Counted from the first letter of the stretch, positions 9,077-17,888 are shown. The stretch: DNA of 64,000 nucleotides from Flexivirga endophytica (GCF_014640635.1 NZ_BMHI01000004.1:496001-560000), one strand, 5' to 3'. Program-made: numbers and translations. Notes: generated from the sequence alone by a model not told the origin.

Positions 9077-10876
9077 TCAGCGTCGTTCCTCGATGGCGGC
9101 GGTGCGTAGTTGGATCGCTCGGATGCGTGCAACATCCAGCTTGGCCGACCGGTCGAAGAAGTAGATGCCGTTCTGCTCCTGGAAGACGTCGGTGAGCTGC
9201 GTGTAGCAGTAGCCGAACATCAGCGGGTCGTCGAGCAGCGCGTCCACCAGTCCGGCGAAACGTTCGTAGAGTTCGTCCTCGCTGCGCACGGCCTCGCCGT
9301 AACCCCATGACTCGTCGCCCTGCGTCGCGCGCGGGTTCCACCAGATGCCACCGAATTCGCTGCAGAAGTAGGGCTGTCCGCGGTAGGGCACCGACCACTT
9401 CCCCTCCCCGTTGGCGTATGGCGCACCCCCCGCGAGTGGCGCCATCAGCTTCGCGAACGTCGCCGGATCCTGCTCGTAGAGGTGGGAGTCGTAGACATCG
9501 GTCTCGTCGACGCGGTGCGCGTAGCCGGACGCGTCGATCACCGGGCGCGTGCGGTCGGCGAGCTTGGTCGCGAGAAACATCCCGCGCGTCACGTCGTCGA
9601 GCGCCGTGATCCGGTCGTGTCGCAGCTGATAGGTCTCGTTCAGCGGGCACCAGCCGATGAGGCTCGGGTGGCTGTAGTCACGTTGGACCACCTCGATCCA
9701 CTGCGTGATGTATGCCGCATCGGGTCGTTGGTTGTCCTCGGCAGCCGGCCCGGGTTCGCGGCAACCCCAGTCACCGAACTCGCCCCACACCAGGTAGCCG
9801 AGCCGGTCCGCGTGGAAGAGGAACCGTTCCTCGAAGACCTTCTCGTGCAGGCGAGCACCGTTGAAACCGGCCGCGATCGACAGCTCGATGTCCTCGATGA
9901 GCGCTTGGTCGGCGGGTGCTGTCATCAGCCCGTCGGGGTAGTAGCCCTGGTCGAGCACCAGCCGCTGGAAGACCGGTTCGCCGTTGAGTAGGACGGCCGG
10001 CCCGTCGATGGTCACCGACCGCAGGCCGGCATACGACTCGACAGCGTCGATGACCGTGCCGTCCGCCGAAACAAGATGCAGGCGAACGTCATACAGGTGC
10101 GGGTCCTGCGGCGACCAGAGCCGACGGCCCTCCTCCGGCACCACGAGGTCGAGCATGGTCGTGAAGTCGCTCGCGGCGGCGCGCTCGACGCGATCCAGCA
10201 CCATCTCGCCGTCGAGCAACTCTGCGATCACTCGCAATTCGGCTGTGCGACCACGGAGCGGCAACTCGAGGTGGAACGCGGACGCACCGACATCGGGCGT
10301 GATCCGCGGCCGTTCGAAACTCGTCTTCGGCACCGGCTCGAGCCAGATCGTCTGCCAGATGCCTGTCGTGCGACCGTAGTGCGCTGCCCGGCCGGCATAC
10401 TCGCGGCTCTGCTTGCCGCGTGGTTGCGGGTCGCGATGGGAGTCCCGGCAACGGATGGTGAGCGTCCTCGGCACCTCGATGAAGTCGTGCGCCGCACCGA
10501 GTTCGATCGTGAACGACGTGAAGCCGCCTCCGTGTCGACCCCGCTCGACCCCATCGACCCAGACGGTCGTGTCGTAGTCGGCAGCGCCCACATGCAGCAA
10601 CAGGTCCATCCCCTGCCACTGCCGCGGGACCTGGATCCGGCGGCGGTACCAGACGGCTTCCAGGAAGTCGGTGTTGCCGACTCCCGACAGCTCGGACTCC
10701 GGCGCGAACGGCACCCTGATCCGGTCGGTGAGCTCGGACGTGAGAAGCCCTCGCTCCAGGCCGCTGTCAGCCTGATCGACCTGGAATTGCCACTCCCCGT
10801 TGAGGTTCAGCCACTGGGGTCGGCGAAAGGACGGGCGTGGGTATTCCGCACGAGGGCAGCCGGAGTCGTCGGTCAT
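9077..10876 (-). CDS. Glycoside hydrolase family 2 protein (beta-glycosidase)
   Basis: The 599-residue protein has the GH2 layout. A jelly-roll sugar-binding domain comes first (WLNLNGEWQFQ, VPFAPESELSG, VWVDGVERGRHGGGFTSF), then an immunoglobulin-like domain, then a TIM barrel. The acid/base glutamate lies in GWCPLNETYQ (about residue 413) and the nucleophile in YFCSEFGGIWW (about residue 507). It has no signal peptide, so it probably acts in the cytosol on imported oligosaccharides. Family members cleave beta-galactosides, -glucuronides or -mannosides, and I cannot tell which applies here. Length is typical of the shorter GH2 group. It is not obviously in an operon with the metal transporter 54 bp upstream. 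Confidence 0.9.
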   Translation of the reverse strand: MTDDSGCPRAEYPRPSFRRPQWLNLNGEWQFQVDQADSGLERGLLTSELTDRIRVPFAPESELSGVGNTDFLEAVWYRRRIQVPRQWQGMDLLLHVGAADYDTTVWVDGVERGRHGGGFTSFTIELGAAHDFIEVPRTLTIRCRDSHRDPQPRGKQSREYAGRAAHYGRTTGIWQTIWLEPVPKTSFERPRITPDVGASAFHLELPLRGRTAELRVIAELLDGEMVLDRVERAAASDFTTMLDLVVPEEGRRLWSPQDPHLYDVRLHLVSADGTVIDAVESYAGLRSVTIDGPAVLLNGEPVFQRLVLDQGYYPDGLMTAPADQALIEDIELSIAAGFNGARLHEKVFEERFLFHADRLGYLVWGEFGDWGCREPGPAAEDNQRPDAAYITQWIEVVQRDYSHPSLIGWCPLNETYQLRHDRITALDDVTRGMFLATKLADRTRPVIDASGYAHRVDETDVYDSHLYEQDPATFAKLMAPLAGGAPYANGEGKWSVPYRGQPYFCSEFGGIWWNPRATQGDESWGYGEAVRSEDELYERFAGLVDALLDDPLMFGYCYTQLTDVFQEQNGIYFFDRSAKLDVARIRAIQLRTAAIEERR

Positions 10877-10930
10877 TCACGGGAACCTTTCGCGAGTGGA
10901 TGGTCGGACACCTGGTCGCCGGCACCGGCA

Positions 10931-11782
10931 TCAAGTAGCCGCAGCCACACCTGCGGTGCGGGTGTCCCGCCGCAGTCGCTCAGCTGCGAACGAGAGCAGG
11001 TAGATCGCGAAGCTGACGAACGAGATGAGCACGCTCGCCTTGATGTCGGTGTCGCTCAGCGCAAGGCTGAGCAGGAACCCACCGTCGGCGGCCACCAGCG
11101 CGAAGAGGACCGAAAGTCCTGTGAACACGATCGGATTGGCGGTCCAACGACGGGCCGCGGCGGCGGGCGTGATGGCAAGGCTGAGCACCAAGAGGGTGCC
11201 GACCACCTGGGCGGCCTCGGTAACGGTCAACGCGAGCAACAGCAGGAAGATCAGGCCGAGCCGACGGACCGGCACACCACGTGCGATGGCGACCGCGGGA
11301 TCGACCGATGCGAACAGCAGCGGCCGGAAGATGATCACCATGGTGATCACCACCAGGACCGCGAGCACACCGAGGATCATCACGTCCCTGGTGGACGCGG
11401 ACACCAGCGACCCGAAGAGGATGTTGGTGGCAGCCGAGGAGAACCCGTTGTAGAAACTCAGCAGGAACACACCGAGCCCCAGTCCGAACGCCAGCACCAC
11501 GCCGATGGCGGTGTTGCTCTCGCTGCGGCGCCGCCCGAGCAGGGCGAAAGCAGTTGCCACGACGAGTGATCCGAGCAGCGCGCCGCTGACCGCGTCACTG
11601 GCGATCAGCAGGCCGGCGACCGCACTCGGGAAGGACAACTCCGCTGTGCCGTGGACCGCGAACGCCATGTCCCGCATGACCACGAACGGGGCGACCAGAC
11701 CACAGGTCAACGCGATCAGGGTCGCGGCGATCAGGGCATGCTGCGCGAACGGGTACTGCAGCATGTCGAAGATGTTCGTCAT
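10931..11782 (-). CDS. Metal ABC transporter permease (ZnuB/MntB family)
   Basis: The 283-residue membrane protein is the permease of a cluster 9 metal importer. Eight or nine hydrophobic helices are visible (for example LIALTCGLVAPFVVM, AVAGLLIASDAVSGALLGSL, LIFLLLLALTVTEAAQVVGT). The cytoplasmic loop GTAELSFPSAV and the AAARRWT segment match the family. Its start overlaps the ATPase stop by four bases, and the order substrate-binding protein, ATPase, permease makes a complete importer. The metal is discussed under the binding protein. Confidence 0.92.
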   Translation of the reverse strand: MTNIFDMLQYPFAQHALIAATLIALTCGLVAPFVVMRDMAFAVHGTAELSFPSAVAGLLIASDAVSGALLGSLVVATAFALLGRRRSESNTAIGVVLAFGLGLGVFLLSFYNGFSSAATNILFGSLVSASTRDVMILGVLAVLVVITMVIIFRPLLFASVDPAVAIARGVPVRRLGLIFLLLLALTVTEAAQVVGTLLVLSLAITPAAAARRWTANPIVFTGLSVLFALVAADGGFLLSLALSDTDIKASVLISFVSFAIYLLSFAAERLRRDTRTAGVAAAT

Positions 11783-12612
11783 GACTGTGCGACCGCCATC
11801 TCCGGACCGCAGTGATGCGACTGCTCCGGCGTCTCACCACCGCCCACGACGATGACCCGGCCGCGCACGCGCAGGACGTCGACGGGTGCGCCATACAGAT
11901 TGCTCAGTTGCTCGGTGGTCAGCACCTCGTCAGGAGTGCCGACCGCCCAGTTGCCGCCGACCAGGTAGATGATGCGATCGACGTACGGCAGGATCGGGTT
12001 GATCTCGTGGGTGACCATCACCACTGCTGTCCCTGCGGACCGACGCCGCTCGTCGAGGAGTTCGAGCACGCCTTCCTGGTGCCGCAGGTCCAGGGAGGTG
12101 AGCGGTTCGTCGCACAGCAGCACCTTGGGGTCGCTCATCAGTGCCTGCGCGATGCGCAGCCGTTGCTGCTCACCGCCGGAGAGATTGCCCACCGGCGCGT
12201 CGGCGTATGACGTCGCTCCGACGGCACGAATCATCGCCTCGGTCGCCTCCCGGACCGAGTTGCTCGCCCACGGCCGACCGAACCGGTGCCCGTCAGCGCC
12301 CAGGGCGACCAGGTCACGGCCGCGCAGGCCGAGGTCACCGTCGAAGATCTTCTGCTGCGGGACGTAGCCGACGTCCGAACTGCCGCGCGACGGCTTCTTG
12401 CCCGCGACGGTGACCTTGCCCGCACTCAGCTCCTGCAGTCCGAGCAGGGCACGCAGGAGGGTGGTCTTGCCGGCGCCGTTGGGTCCGAGGATGGCGATGA
12501 ACTCCCCCTCCCGCACGCCGAGCTCGAAGTCGGACCACAACGTGCGTCCGCCCAGCCTCAGCGTGGCACCTCTGAAATCAATCAGGGGCGCATCGGCGCC
12601 TGAGTCGTTCAT
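11779..12612 (-). CDS. Metal ABC transporter ATP-binding protein
   Basis: The 277-residue ATPase powers the metal importer. Walker A is GPNGAGKT (about residues 43-50), the signature is LSGGEQQRLRIAQAL, and Walker B is VLLCDEPLTSLD followed by the H-loop VMVTHEIN. The ATG at 12612 overlaps the stop of the binding-protein gene (ATGA). A longer open frame starting at 12663 reads into that gene and is rejected. The C-terminal tail of about 50 residues (YGAPVDVLRVRGRVIVV) is common in this family. Confidence 0.93.
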   Translation of the reverse strand: MNDSGADAPLIDFRGATLRLGGRTLWSDFELGVREGEFIAILGPNGAGKTTLLRALLGLQELSAGKVTVAGKKPSRGSSDVGYVPQQKIFDGDLGLRGRDLVALGADGHRFGRPWASNSVREATEAMIRAVGATSYADAPVGNLSGGEQQRLRIAQALMSDPKVLLCDEPLTSLDLRHQEGVLELLDERRRSAGTAVVMVTHEINPILPYVDRIIYLVGGNWAVGTPDEVLTTEQLSNLYGAPVDVLRVRGRVIVVGGGETPEQSHHCGPEMAVAQS

Positions 12613-13511
12613 GCAGATTTCTCCAGAGCGGCTTGAAGTTGCTTCGCCTGCTTCAGCTGCCATGCCTGGTAACTGCTGCTCTTCGACGGCATTGTCTCGG
12701 TCACCGCCACCAACGGCACGCCCGCCCCGGTCGCCTTCTGCTTCAGCTGGTCGGTCTGCTTGTCAGTGACCTGGCTGTTGTAGATGAGTGCCCGGACCGT
12801 GCGCTTCTGCAGGGCCTTGTCGAAGGCAAGGGTATCGCCCGGGCTCGGGTCGTCGCCGTCCTCGACCGACTGCGGGAAGCCGGCCGGTATGCCGAGCTTC
12901 AGTCCTGCGTCGGTCAGTAGGTAGCCGGCGACACGCTCGGTGTAGGCGATCTTCGCGCCGCCGTCCTTGGCCTTGATCGCCTGCAGCACCGCGTCGATCG
13001 GCTGCAACGACTTCTTGAACTTCGCGGCGTTCTTTCGGTAGTCGGCGCTGTTCTTGGAGTCGATCTCGCTCAGTGCGCTCGCGATGGCGTCAGCAACCTT
13101 GGGCATGCGCGGCACGTCGTACCAGAGGTGTGGGTTGGCGTCTCCCCCGCTGACACCGAGCACTTTCGACGCGGTGACGACCGTCTGGCCGCGCGACTGC
13201 GCCGACGACGTCAGCTCCTTCATGAAGTCGTCGTACCCGAGACCGTTCTCCACCACCAGCTTCGCGTCGGCCACCTCTGCCGCGTTCTTCGCGTTGGACT
13301 CGTAGCCGTGCGGGTCGACGTTCGGATCGCTCAGGATCGACGTGACGTCGACGTGCGAGCCGCCGATCTGTCGGACCATGTCGCCGTAGACGTTGGTGCT
13401 GGCCACGACACCGACACGTCCGTCGGAGCCACCGGATCCCTTCGAACCGGATCCACACCCGGTCAGCACGACTGCCGGAACCACAGCCGCGGCCACCCAA
13501 CGAACTCGCAT
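12609..13511 (-). CDS. Metal-binding lipoprotein of ABC importer (ZnuA/TroA family)
   Basis: The 300-residue protein is an extracellular lipoprotein that delivers metal to the permease. A signal peptide ends in the lipobox VVLTGC, with the lipidated Cys at residue 19. Likely ligands are His68 (DPHGYE), His128 (NPHLWYD), Glu192 (YTERVAGY) and Glu272 (VTETMP). The long His-rich loop of many zinc proteins is absent. A Glu in the third place is also found in manganese binders such as PsaA, so the metal (Zn or Mn) is not settled. I chose the ATG at 13511 over an upstream frame start at 13595 because it begins the signal peptide. A Zur/Fur-like operator lies just upstream. Confidence 0.92.
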   Translation of the reverse strand: MRVRWVAAAVVPAVVLTGCGSGSKGSGGSDGRVGVVASTNVYGDMVRQIGGSHVDVTSILSDPNVDPHGYESNAKNAAEVADAKLVVENGLGYDDFMKELTSSAQSRGQTVVTASKVLGVSGGDANPHLWYDVPRMPKVADAIASALSEIDSKNSADYRKNAAKFKKSLQPIDAVLQAIKAKDGGAKIAYTERVAGYLLTDAGLKLGIPAGFPQSVEDGDDPSPGDTLAFDKALQKRTVRALIYNSQVTDKQTDQLKQKATGAGVPLVAVTETMPSKSSSYQAWQLKQAKQLQAALEKSA

Positions 13512-13532
13512 GAAGCACTCCCTCAATCTGTA

Positions 13533-13552
13533 TTGATAGTCATTCTCGTTAA
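13533..13552. promoter_or_regulatory. Zur/Fur-like operator upstream of the metal importer operon
   Basis: The core GATAGTCATTCTC (13535-13547) is an imperfect dyad in which 8 of 12 flanking positions pair. It is strongly AT-rich compared with its surroundings and resembles the GAtAATgATTaTC core of Fur-family (Zur, Mur) boxes. It lies 24-36 bases before the lipoprotein start, where binding of a metal-loaded repressor would shut off the operon. The match is by eye, and the specific regulator is not identifiable from the site. Confidence 0.5.
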
Positions 13553-13576
13553 GGGAACGATAGCAGTATCTCAAGG

Positions 13577-13667
13577 GGTGCCTCGACCCGCACACCTAAT
13601 GTCGAGTCGCACAGCTACGGGTGTGCGACTCGGCGCCAAGTGTGCGGCTCGGTAGTTGGGTCGTGAC
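13577..13667. repeat. 91-bp structured repeat, copy 1
   Basis: This copy matches 14306-14396 at 78 of 91 positions with no gaps (counted by eye). It contains four versions of an 11-bp motif: CGACCCGCACA and CGAGTCGCACA in direct orientation, then TGTGCGACTCG and TGTGCGGCTCG inverted. The inner pair forms a perfect 11-bp dyad (13603-13613 with 13622-13632, 8-base loop). It lies between the metal importer operon and the P-loop kinase gene. I know of no named family that it matches. Confidence 0.85.
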
Positions 13668-13710
13668 CCACTGGTCGCAGTGCAGCCTGCCGACCAGGTC
13701 CGCCGAGAGA

Positions 13711-14262
13711 TCAGCCGGCTGTTTGCAGACGCGACAAGCACATCTTCAAGTCTCGCCGCCGCTTCACGAGTAGCACCGGCGGCCCCTGTGGGGCGCTCGC
13801 CCAGGCGCGCATTCGGTCACGCTTGCGGGCGAAGCTGTCGAAGTGCCAGCGCACGATCGAATCCTGCGCGTACAAGCCCCGCCACGGCTGGGTGTTCCCG
13901 TTGCAGATGGGCTTCTTGTCGATCGCCCGCAGCAGCGTTCGGCGGACTAGCCGCTGCAACGAGAACCATCTCGGGTAGTCCAGTGCGACGACCAGCTGCG
14001 CCCGAGGCAACACCAGATCGAGCCAGGCGCCGTATGCCGTGTCCAGGATCCAGCGGTCCGCCGAGACCACGTCAGCGAACAGCTCTCGCTGGAGATCGTC
14101 CGCCACGGGAACCCACCCGGGCTTCCACGTCAGCTCGTCCGCAAGGGTCAGCGGCAGCCCAGTAAGGGCCGCGATGCACTTGGCCGCCGTGCTCTTGCCG
14201 CTGCCTGTGACTCCGTAGACAAGAATGCGGCGCGCGGCCGTGGGGTCGGTGGTCACTGGCAT
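13711..14262 (-). CDS. P-loop kinase-like ATPase (adenylate kinase / FlaR-like)
   Basis: The 183-residue protein has Walker A GVTGSGKST near residue 17 and the segment LPLTLADELTWKPGWVPV typical of the small FlaR or topology-modulation kinase-like proteins. It also has a Walker B-like VVALDYPRW and the basic lid RLVRRTLLRAIDKKPICNG. These proteins are annotated as adenylate-kinase-related, but substrates are generally unproven. The gene is a single transcription unit bracketed by two 91-bp repeats, one beyond each end. It is divergent from the APH-fold gene. The kinase fold is clear and the physiological role unknown. Confidence 0.75.
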   Translation of the reverse strand: MPVTTDPTAARRILVYGVTGSGKSTAAKCIAALTGLPLTLADELTWKPGWVPVADDLQRELFADVVSADRWILDTAYGAWLDLVLPRAQLVVALDYPRWFSLQRLVRRTLLRAIDKKPICNGNTQPWRGLYAQDSIVRWHFDSFARKRDRMRAWASAPQGPPVLLVKRRRDLKMCLSRLQTAG

Positions 14263-14305
14263 CCCGCCAACCTACGGGAGCGAACGGGGACTTCAGCATC
14301 GTGGT

Positions 14306-14396
14306 GGTGCCTCGACTCGCACACTTAATGTCGAGTCGGACAGCTACAGGTGTACGAGTCGACATCATGTGTGCGGCTCGGTAGTTACGTCGTGAT
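14306..14396. repeat. 91-bp structured repeat, copy 2
   Basis: This is the second copy of the repeat at 13577-13667, in the same orientation, inside the divergent promoter region between the P-loop kinase gene and the APH-fold gene. The inner dyad is weaker here (CGAGTCGGACA against TGTACGAGTCG, two mismatches). An outer pairing ATGTCGA / TCGACAT is retained. The repeat ends nine bases before the first ATG of the APH-fold gene, so it could influence that gene's expression. Confidence 0.85.
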
Positions 14397-14404
14397 CTGA
14401 TCAG

Positions 14405-15199
14405 ATGGGGAGTATGGAGGACGACTTCGACGACGGCTGGGACATGAGCGCGAAATTGGTCGACGGGCGCTGGGTGGAGCGAAGCCCCCGGCACCCGGCA
14501 CTTGAACCACAAGCACGCCGTGAGACTCAGTTCCTCCCCTGGCTGGCACCGCAGCTCCCCCTGCCGGTCCCGATCCCGGTCATCGTCGCCGAAGAGCCAT
14601 TGGTACTGCGGCACGCCTACCTTCCTGGGCAACGGTGCCCCGGGACCTCCGCTGCCCACGGACGTGCCGTGGGCAGCTTTCTACGGGCGCTACACGCGAT
14701 CGACGCAGACGCCGCCATGGCACACGGCCTCCGCGACGCGGACTCGGCACACACCGCACGACGAGAGACCGGTGACCGGATGGCACGTGAGGTCCTGCCT
14801 CGTCTGCCCGACGGTGTCCACACCGACGGCGAACATCTCCTCGCGCGGCTCGCCCACCTGCCGGCGGACCCTTGCGTGGTCCACGCCGACCTGGGACTGG
14901 ACCACATCCGTGTAACCGGCGAGGAGGTCAGCGGGATAATCGACTGGGGCGACAGCTGCGTGGGTGATCCCGCGATCGATCTGTCCGCCACAACCCTGAG
15001 CACTGGTCCGATGTTCGCCCGTGGCGTTCTGGAGACCTACCGGCCAGCACGTGAGGTCCTCGCTCGTGCGCGTGACTGGCACATGCTCAGCCCGTGGCAC
15101 GAAGTGCTGTTCGGCCTCGACACCCAGCACGACGAGCTCATCTCGAGCGGCCTGACGGAAGCCATCGCCCGACTGAAGAAGTCACGAGCGCGAGCCTGA
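14405..15199 (+). CDS. Aminoglycoside phosphotransferase (APH)-fold kinase
   Basis: The 264-residue protein has the APH/choline kinase fold. The catalytic loop is VVHADLGLDHIRV and the metal-binding loop GIIDWGDSCVGDPAIDLS. The usual Asn of the catalytic HxDxxxxN motif is replaced by His here. An N-lobe strand FLPWLAPQLPLPVPIPV matches the family. Such proteins phosphorylate small molecules, and most are not resistance enzymes, so no drug substrate should be assumed. Two in-frame ATGs (14405, 14414) both lack a convincing ribosome site. I keep the first. The gene starts nine bases after repeat copy 2. Confidence 0.8.
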   Translation: MGSMEDDFDDGWDMSAKLVDGRWVERSPRHPALEPQARRETQFLPWLAPQLPLPVPIPVIVAEEPLVLRHAYLPGQRCPGTSAAHGRAVGSFLRALHAIDADAAMAHGLRDADSAHTARRETGDRMAREVLPRLPDGVHTDGEHLLARLAHLPADPCVVHADLGLDHIRVTGEEVSGIIDWGDSCVGDPAIDLSATTLSTGPMFARGVLETYRPAREVLARARDWHMLSPWHEVLFGLDTQHDELISSGLTEAIARLKKSRARA

Positions 15200-15759
15200 C
15201 CAACAGCTGATTGCTGCCAGCGATGTACCCGCCACTATCGCGCGAACGATGCGACCACGTGCGGGGGTGGAGGTTGGCGCGGAGATCGTGCCGCAGCAGG
15301 TCTGGCGACAGCATCGGACGACCTGCGTGAGGCGCGCCGGGCCGTCGTCGAACTGGCCCCGCAATAGGGCAGGGCGAACGGGATCTGGTGCTGCCACCAC
15401 GAGCCCGCGGTCACCGACCGAGCCAACGTCCGGACACTTCCGCGCACCCCGATGGCTTCGCTCCTCTCGGCGTTCGATGCCGCGACCCGCGGCTATCAAC
15501 TGCTCGGAATCCACACGGTGCCAGGACGTCGCACGACTCGCAGCCACCGGCGCCGGCAAGAGTGTGATCGCTGCGGCCCGGACCGAGGAAAGACGAGCCC
15601 GACAGCTGACCGATCAGGGGGATGAAGAAGCACGACGACGCCACCGCTGGTAGCGGTGGCTGTCAGCGCCAGCAGACGGTGACGCAGGTCGCAGCCGGTT
15701 ATGCCCGGTCCAGGGATCCGACGTTTGACGGCTCGGTAGCTGCGTCAATCACGCGGAGC
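15200..15759. other. About 560 bp without a supportable gene
   Basis: Open frames here on both strands are short and rich in Arg, Ser and Thr, as expected of non-coding GC-rich DNA, and none has a recognisable domain. A plus-strand stretch near 15296-15367 reads ATASDDLREARRAVVELAP before a stop. It has a protein-like composition and could be a remnant of a decayed gene. I see no repeat, tRNA or terminator. Confidence 0.5.
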
Positions 15760-16518
15760 TCACGAGGCCAGCCAGTCGGCGATCGTGCGGCCGAGTGCGG
15801 GGTCCGCCACCGCACTCATGTGATTGCCCGGGATTTCGACGAACGTGCCGTGTTGCACCGCGGCTGCCAGCGCCTCCGCGCCTTGCCGATGATCGGTGTC
15901 CTGTGCACCGCTCACGGCCAGCAATGGCTGCGAGATCCCAGCGAGCTCAGTGGGGTCGGTGCGCACGCTCGAGCGCCATACGCCGCGCAACGCCACCGGG
16001 TCCGATCCCGTCTGCCGCATGAAGATCCGCGCCTTGCCGGCCGCCGACCGCTTGTCGACCTCCTGGTCGAGGTCGAAAGCCGTTTCGTAGACCTCGTCAC
16101 GCGTCTTGAGGTTCTCGATGCCGTCCAGCCCCATGCCGGCGGTGACCAGACGGGACGGTCGTGCACCGCGCAGCACCATCCGCACACAAGTGTGTGCGCC
16201 GAGCGAGTAGCCGCCCAGGTCGTAATCGGTCAGCCCCAGGTGCTCGACGAGCGCCGCACCGTCCATCGCGAGCACGTCCGGCGGGTATGCCGCGGCGTCG
16301 TGCGGCTGTCCGCTGTCGCCGTGGCCCCGCAGGTCGGGCATGATCACCCGGAATCCTTTGTCCGCAACGACTTTCGCGTGGCCGTAGCGGATCCAGTTGG
16401 TCACGGCGTTGGACACGAAACCGTGGATCAACACGACGGGCCGACCGTCGCCGAGCTCACGCCATACGAGCTGGGTGCCGTCGAAGGAGGCGAACTGGTG
16501 CTTGGTGGGTTCGTCCAT
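15760..16518 (-). CDS. Alpha/beta hydrolase
   Basis: The 252-residue protein has the alpha/beta hydrolase fold. The oxyanion motif is VVLIHGFVSNA, the nucleophile elbow GGYSLGAHT (Ser), the acid SGAQDTDH and the catalytic histidine PGNHMSAV. It has no signal peptide, so it is cytosolic. Substrates of this broad family (esters, lactones, epoxides) cannot be predicted from sequence. It starts two bases after the stop of pepC on the same strand and is probably co-transcribed with it. Confidence 0.88.
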   Translation of the reverse strand: MDEPTKHQFASFDGTQLVWRELGDGRPVVLIHGFVSNAVTNWIRYGHAKVVADKGFRVIMPDLRGHGDSGQPHDAAAYPPDVLAMDGAALVEHLGLTDYDLGGYSLGAHTCVRMVLRGARPSRLVTAGMGLDGIENLKTRDEVYETAFDLDQEVDKRSAAGKARIFMRQTGSDPVALRGVWRSSVRTDPTELAGISQPLLAVSGAQDTDHRQGAEALAAAVQHGTFVEIPGNHMSAVADPALGRTIADWLAS

Positions 16519-16519
16519 C

Positions 16520-17848
16520 TCAGGCGAGTGAACCCATGGGGTCCCAGGCGGGCAGCACGATCGGGTCGGCGTCGAGCGCCGCCTGCAACTCGGCGGGCAG
16601 GCTGTCGCGCCGAGCGGCGATCTCGAAGACGTATTCGCCGAACCACGAGTCGTTCATCGTGTAGAAGCCCTTGTCGGCCTTCTCGTCACCCCAGGAGTTC
16701 TCGACACGCCACTTGCGCGGAGTATCGCCGTCCAGGTCGACGCCGGTGAGCAGCATCGCGTGCGTCATCAGCGTCTCGTGGAACTCCAACCGCGCTGCCT
16801 TGTCCAGCTCGAAGCGCGCGTCGTAGATGCCCTCGAAGTCGTAGAGTTCGGCGTCCCAGACTCCGGTCTCGCGTTCCATCATCTGGCCGACGTCACAGCC
16901 GAACCACACCGGCTCACCGGACTTGATGGCCTGTGCGGCAAGGGTTTTCAGCGTGCTGGAGGGGACGTTGAGGTAGCGCACCGGCGCTCCCCCGACGATG
17001 CTGCCCAGGTGGTCCACGGTGAAGGTGCGACCGCGCGGGCTGGTCGCGCGCGGGTCGTCGACGAGACAGACGTAGTCGTTGACGTCGATGGTCAGGTAAC
17101 GGTCGCGGAACTCCGCAGGGGTCAGCGTGCCATCGCGGTGGAACTCGCCCTCGTCGTCGGTCCACTGCCACTCGAACTCCGTGGGCGGAGTGCCGAGATG
17201 TATGGCGAGCATGCGGTAGGCGGACGACATGACCTGCGAACGGATCTCTTCGACCGCGCTTTCGCCGTCGGCCGCGCGGATGTCGCGAGCGGCCTGGCGC
17301 AGCAGGCTGCGCAGGTTCTTGTTCATCGCAGCCGTGTTGGACGACGACTCGGTCTCCGGCATCACCGACTTCGGGACGACACCGTGCTTGGTGACCAGCG
17401 CGGCGAACATGTTCCACTGGCCGCCGTCGCCCATGACGTCCTCGAGGACGAACGACAGCGTCCGGTCGTCCGCGGGACGGTCGGACAACTCGACGATCGA
17501 CTGCAGGAAGTAGTTGCAGCGCTCCAGCTTGTCCCAGAAGAGCGGGTAGTTCTGGGACAGCTCGAAGTCCTTGACCCCCAGCTTGTCCATCACGCCGGCC
17601 CGCAGCAGGTTGAGGCCGGCGAACATCCAGCAGCGGCCACTCTTCTGCTGGTTGGTGACCGGCCACTTGTCGAGCCGGTGGGACATCGATCGGTCGATGC
17701 CGGTCATCACCGAGCGGTCCAACGCGACCTCGGTGATCGAGTTGCCGGTCACGGCGTTCTGGAACAAGCGATTGACCGAGCGGGCATCGAACTCCTTGCG
17801 GAGGAGTTCGATGTCCTGCTCGGTCAACGGGGTGGGAGTTTGGCTCAT
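16520..17848 (-). CDS. pepC: Aminopeptidase C (C1B cysteine peptidase, bleomycin hydrolase family)
   Basis: The 442-residue protein is a cytosolic papain-like aminopeptidase that removes N-terminal residues from peptides and forms a hexamer in relatives. The catalytic Cys is in QKSGRCWMFAGLN, the His in MTHAMLLTGVD and the Asn in WRVENSWGDE. Length matches PepC (about 440-450). The C-terminus ends in DPMGSLA. In the family the last residues reach into the active site and set exopeptidase behaviour. The gene is followed directly by the hydrolase gene. Confidence 0.94.
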   Translation of the reverse strand: MSQTPTPLTEQDIELLRKEFDARSVNRLFQNAVTGNSITEVALDRSVMTGIDRSMSHRLDKWPVTNQQKSGRCWMFAGLNLLRAGVMDKLGVKDFELSQNYPLFWDKLERCNYFLQSIVELSDRPADDRTLSFVLEDVMGDGGQWNMFAALVTKHGVVPKSVMPETESSSNTAAMNKNLRSLLRQAARDIRAADGESAVEEIRSQVMSSAYRMLAIHLGTPPTEFEWQWTDDEGEFHRDGTLTPAEFRDRYLTIDVNDYVCLVDDPRATSPRGRTFTVDHLGSIVGGAPVRYLNVPSSTLKTLAAQAIKSGEPVWFGCDVGQMMERETGVWDAELYDFEGIYDARFELDKAARLEFHETLMTHAMLLTGVDLDGDTPRKWRVENSWGDEKADKGFYTMNDSWFGEYVFEIAARRDSLPAELQAALDADPIVLPAWDPMGSLA

Positions 17849-17888
17849 GACTTCAGCTTCTCACGAGGCCGACGTCGATTGACAAGCA

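Noticed and set aside
13577-14396. Transposon with the kinase as cargo
   Set aside because: The flanking repeats are direct and internally structured, with no transposase and no target-site duplication.
14405-15199. Aminoglycoside resistance gene
   Set aside because: Only the general APH fold is supported; there is no close match to a resistance enzyme and no mobile context.
15452-15621. 56-codon plus-strand frame in the gap after the APH-fold gene
   Set aside because: It has no ribosome site and no domain, and its second half is Arg-rich nonsense.
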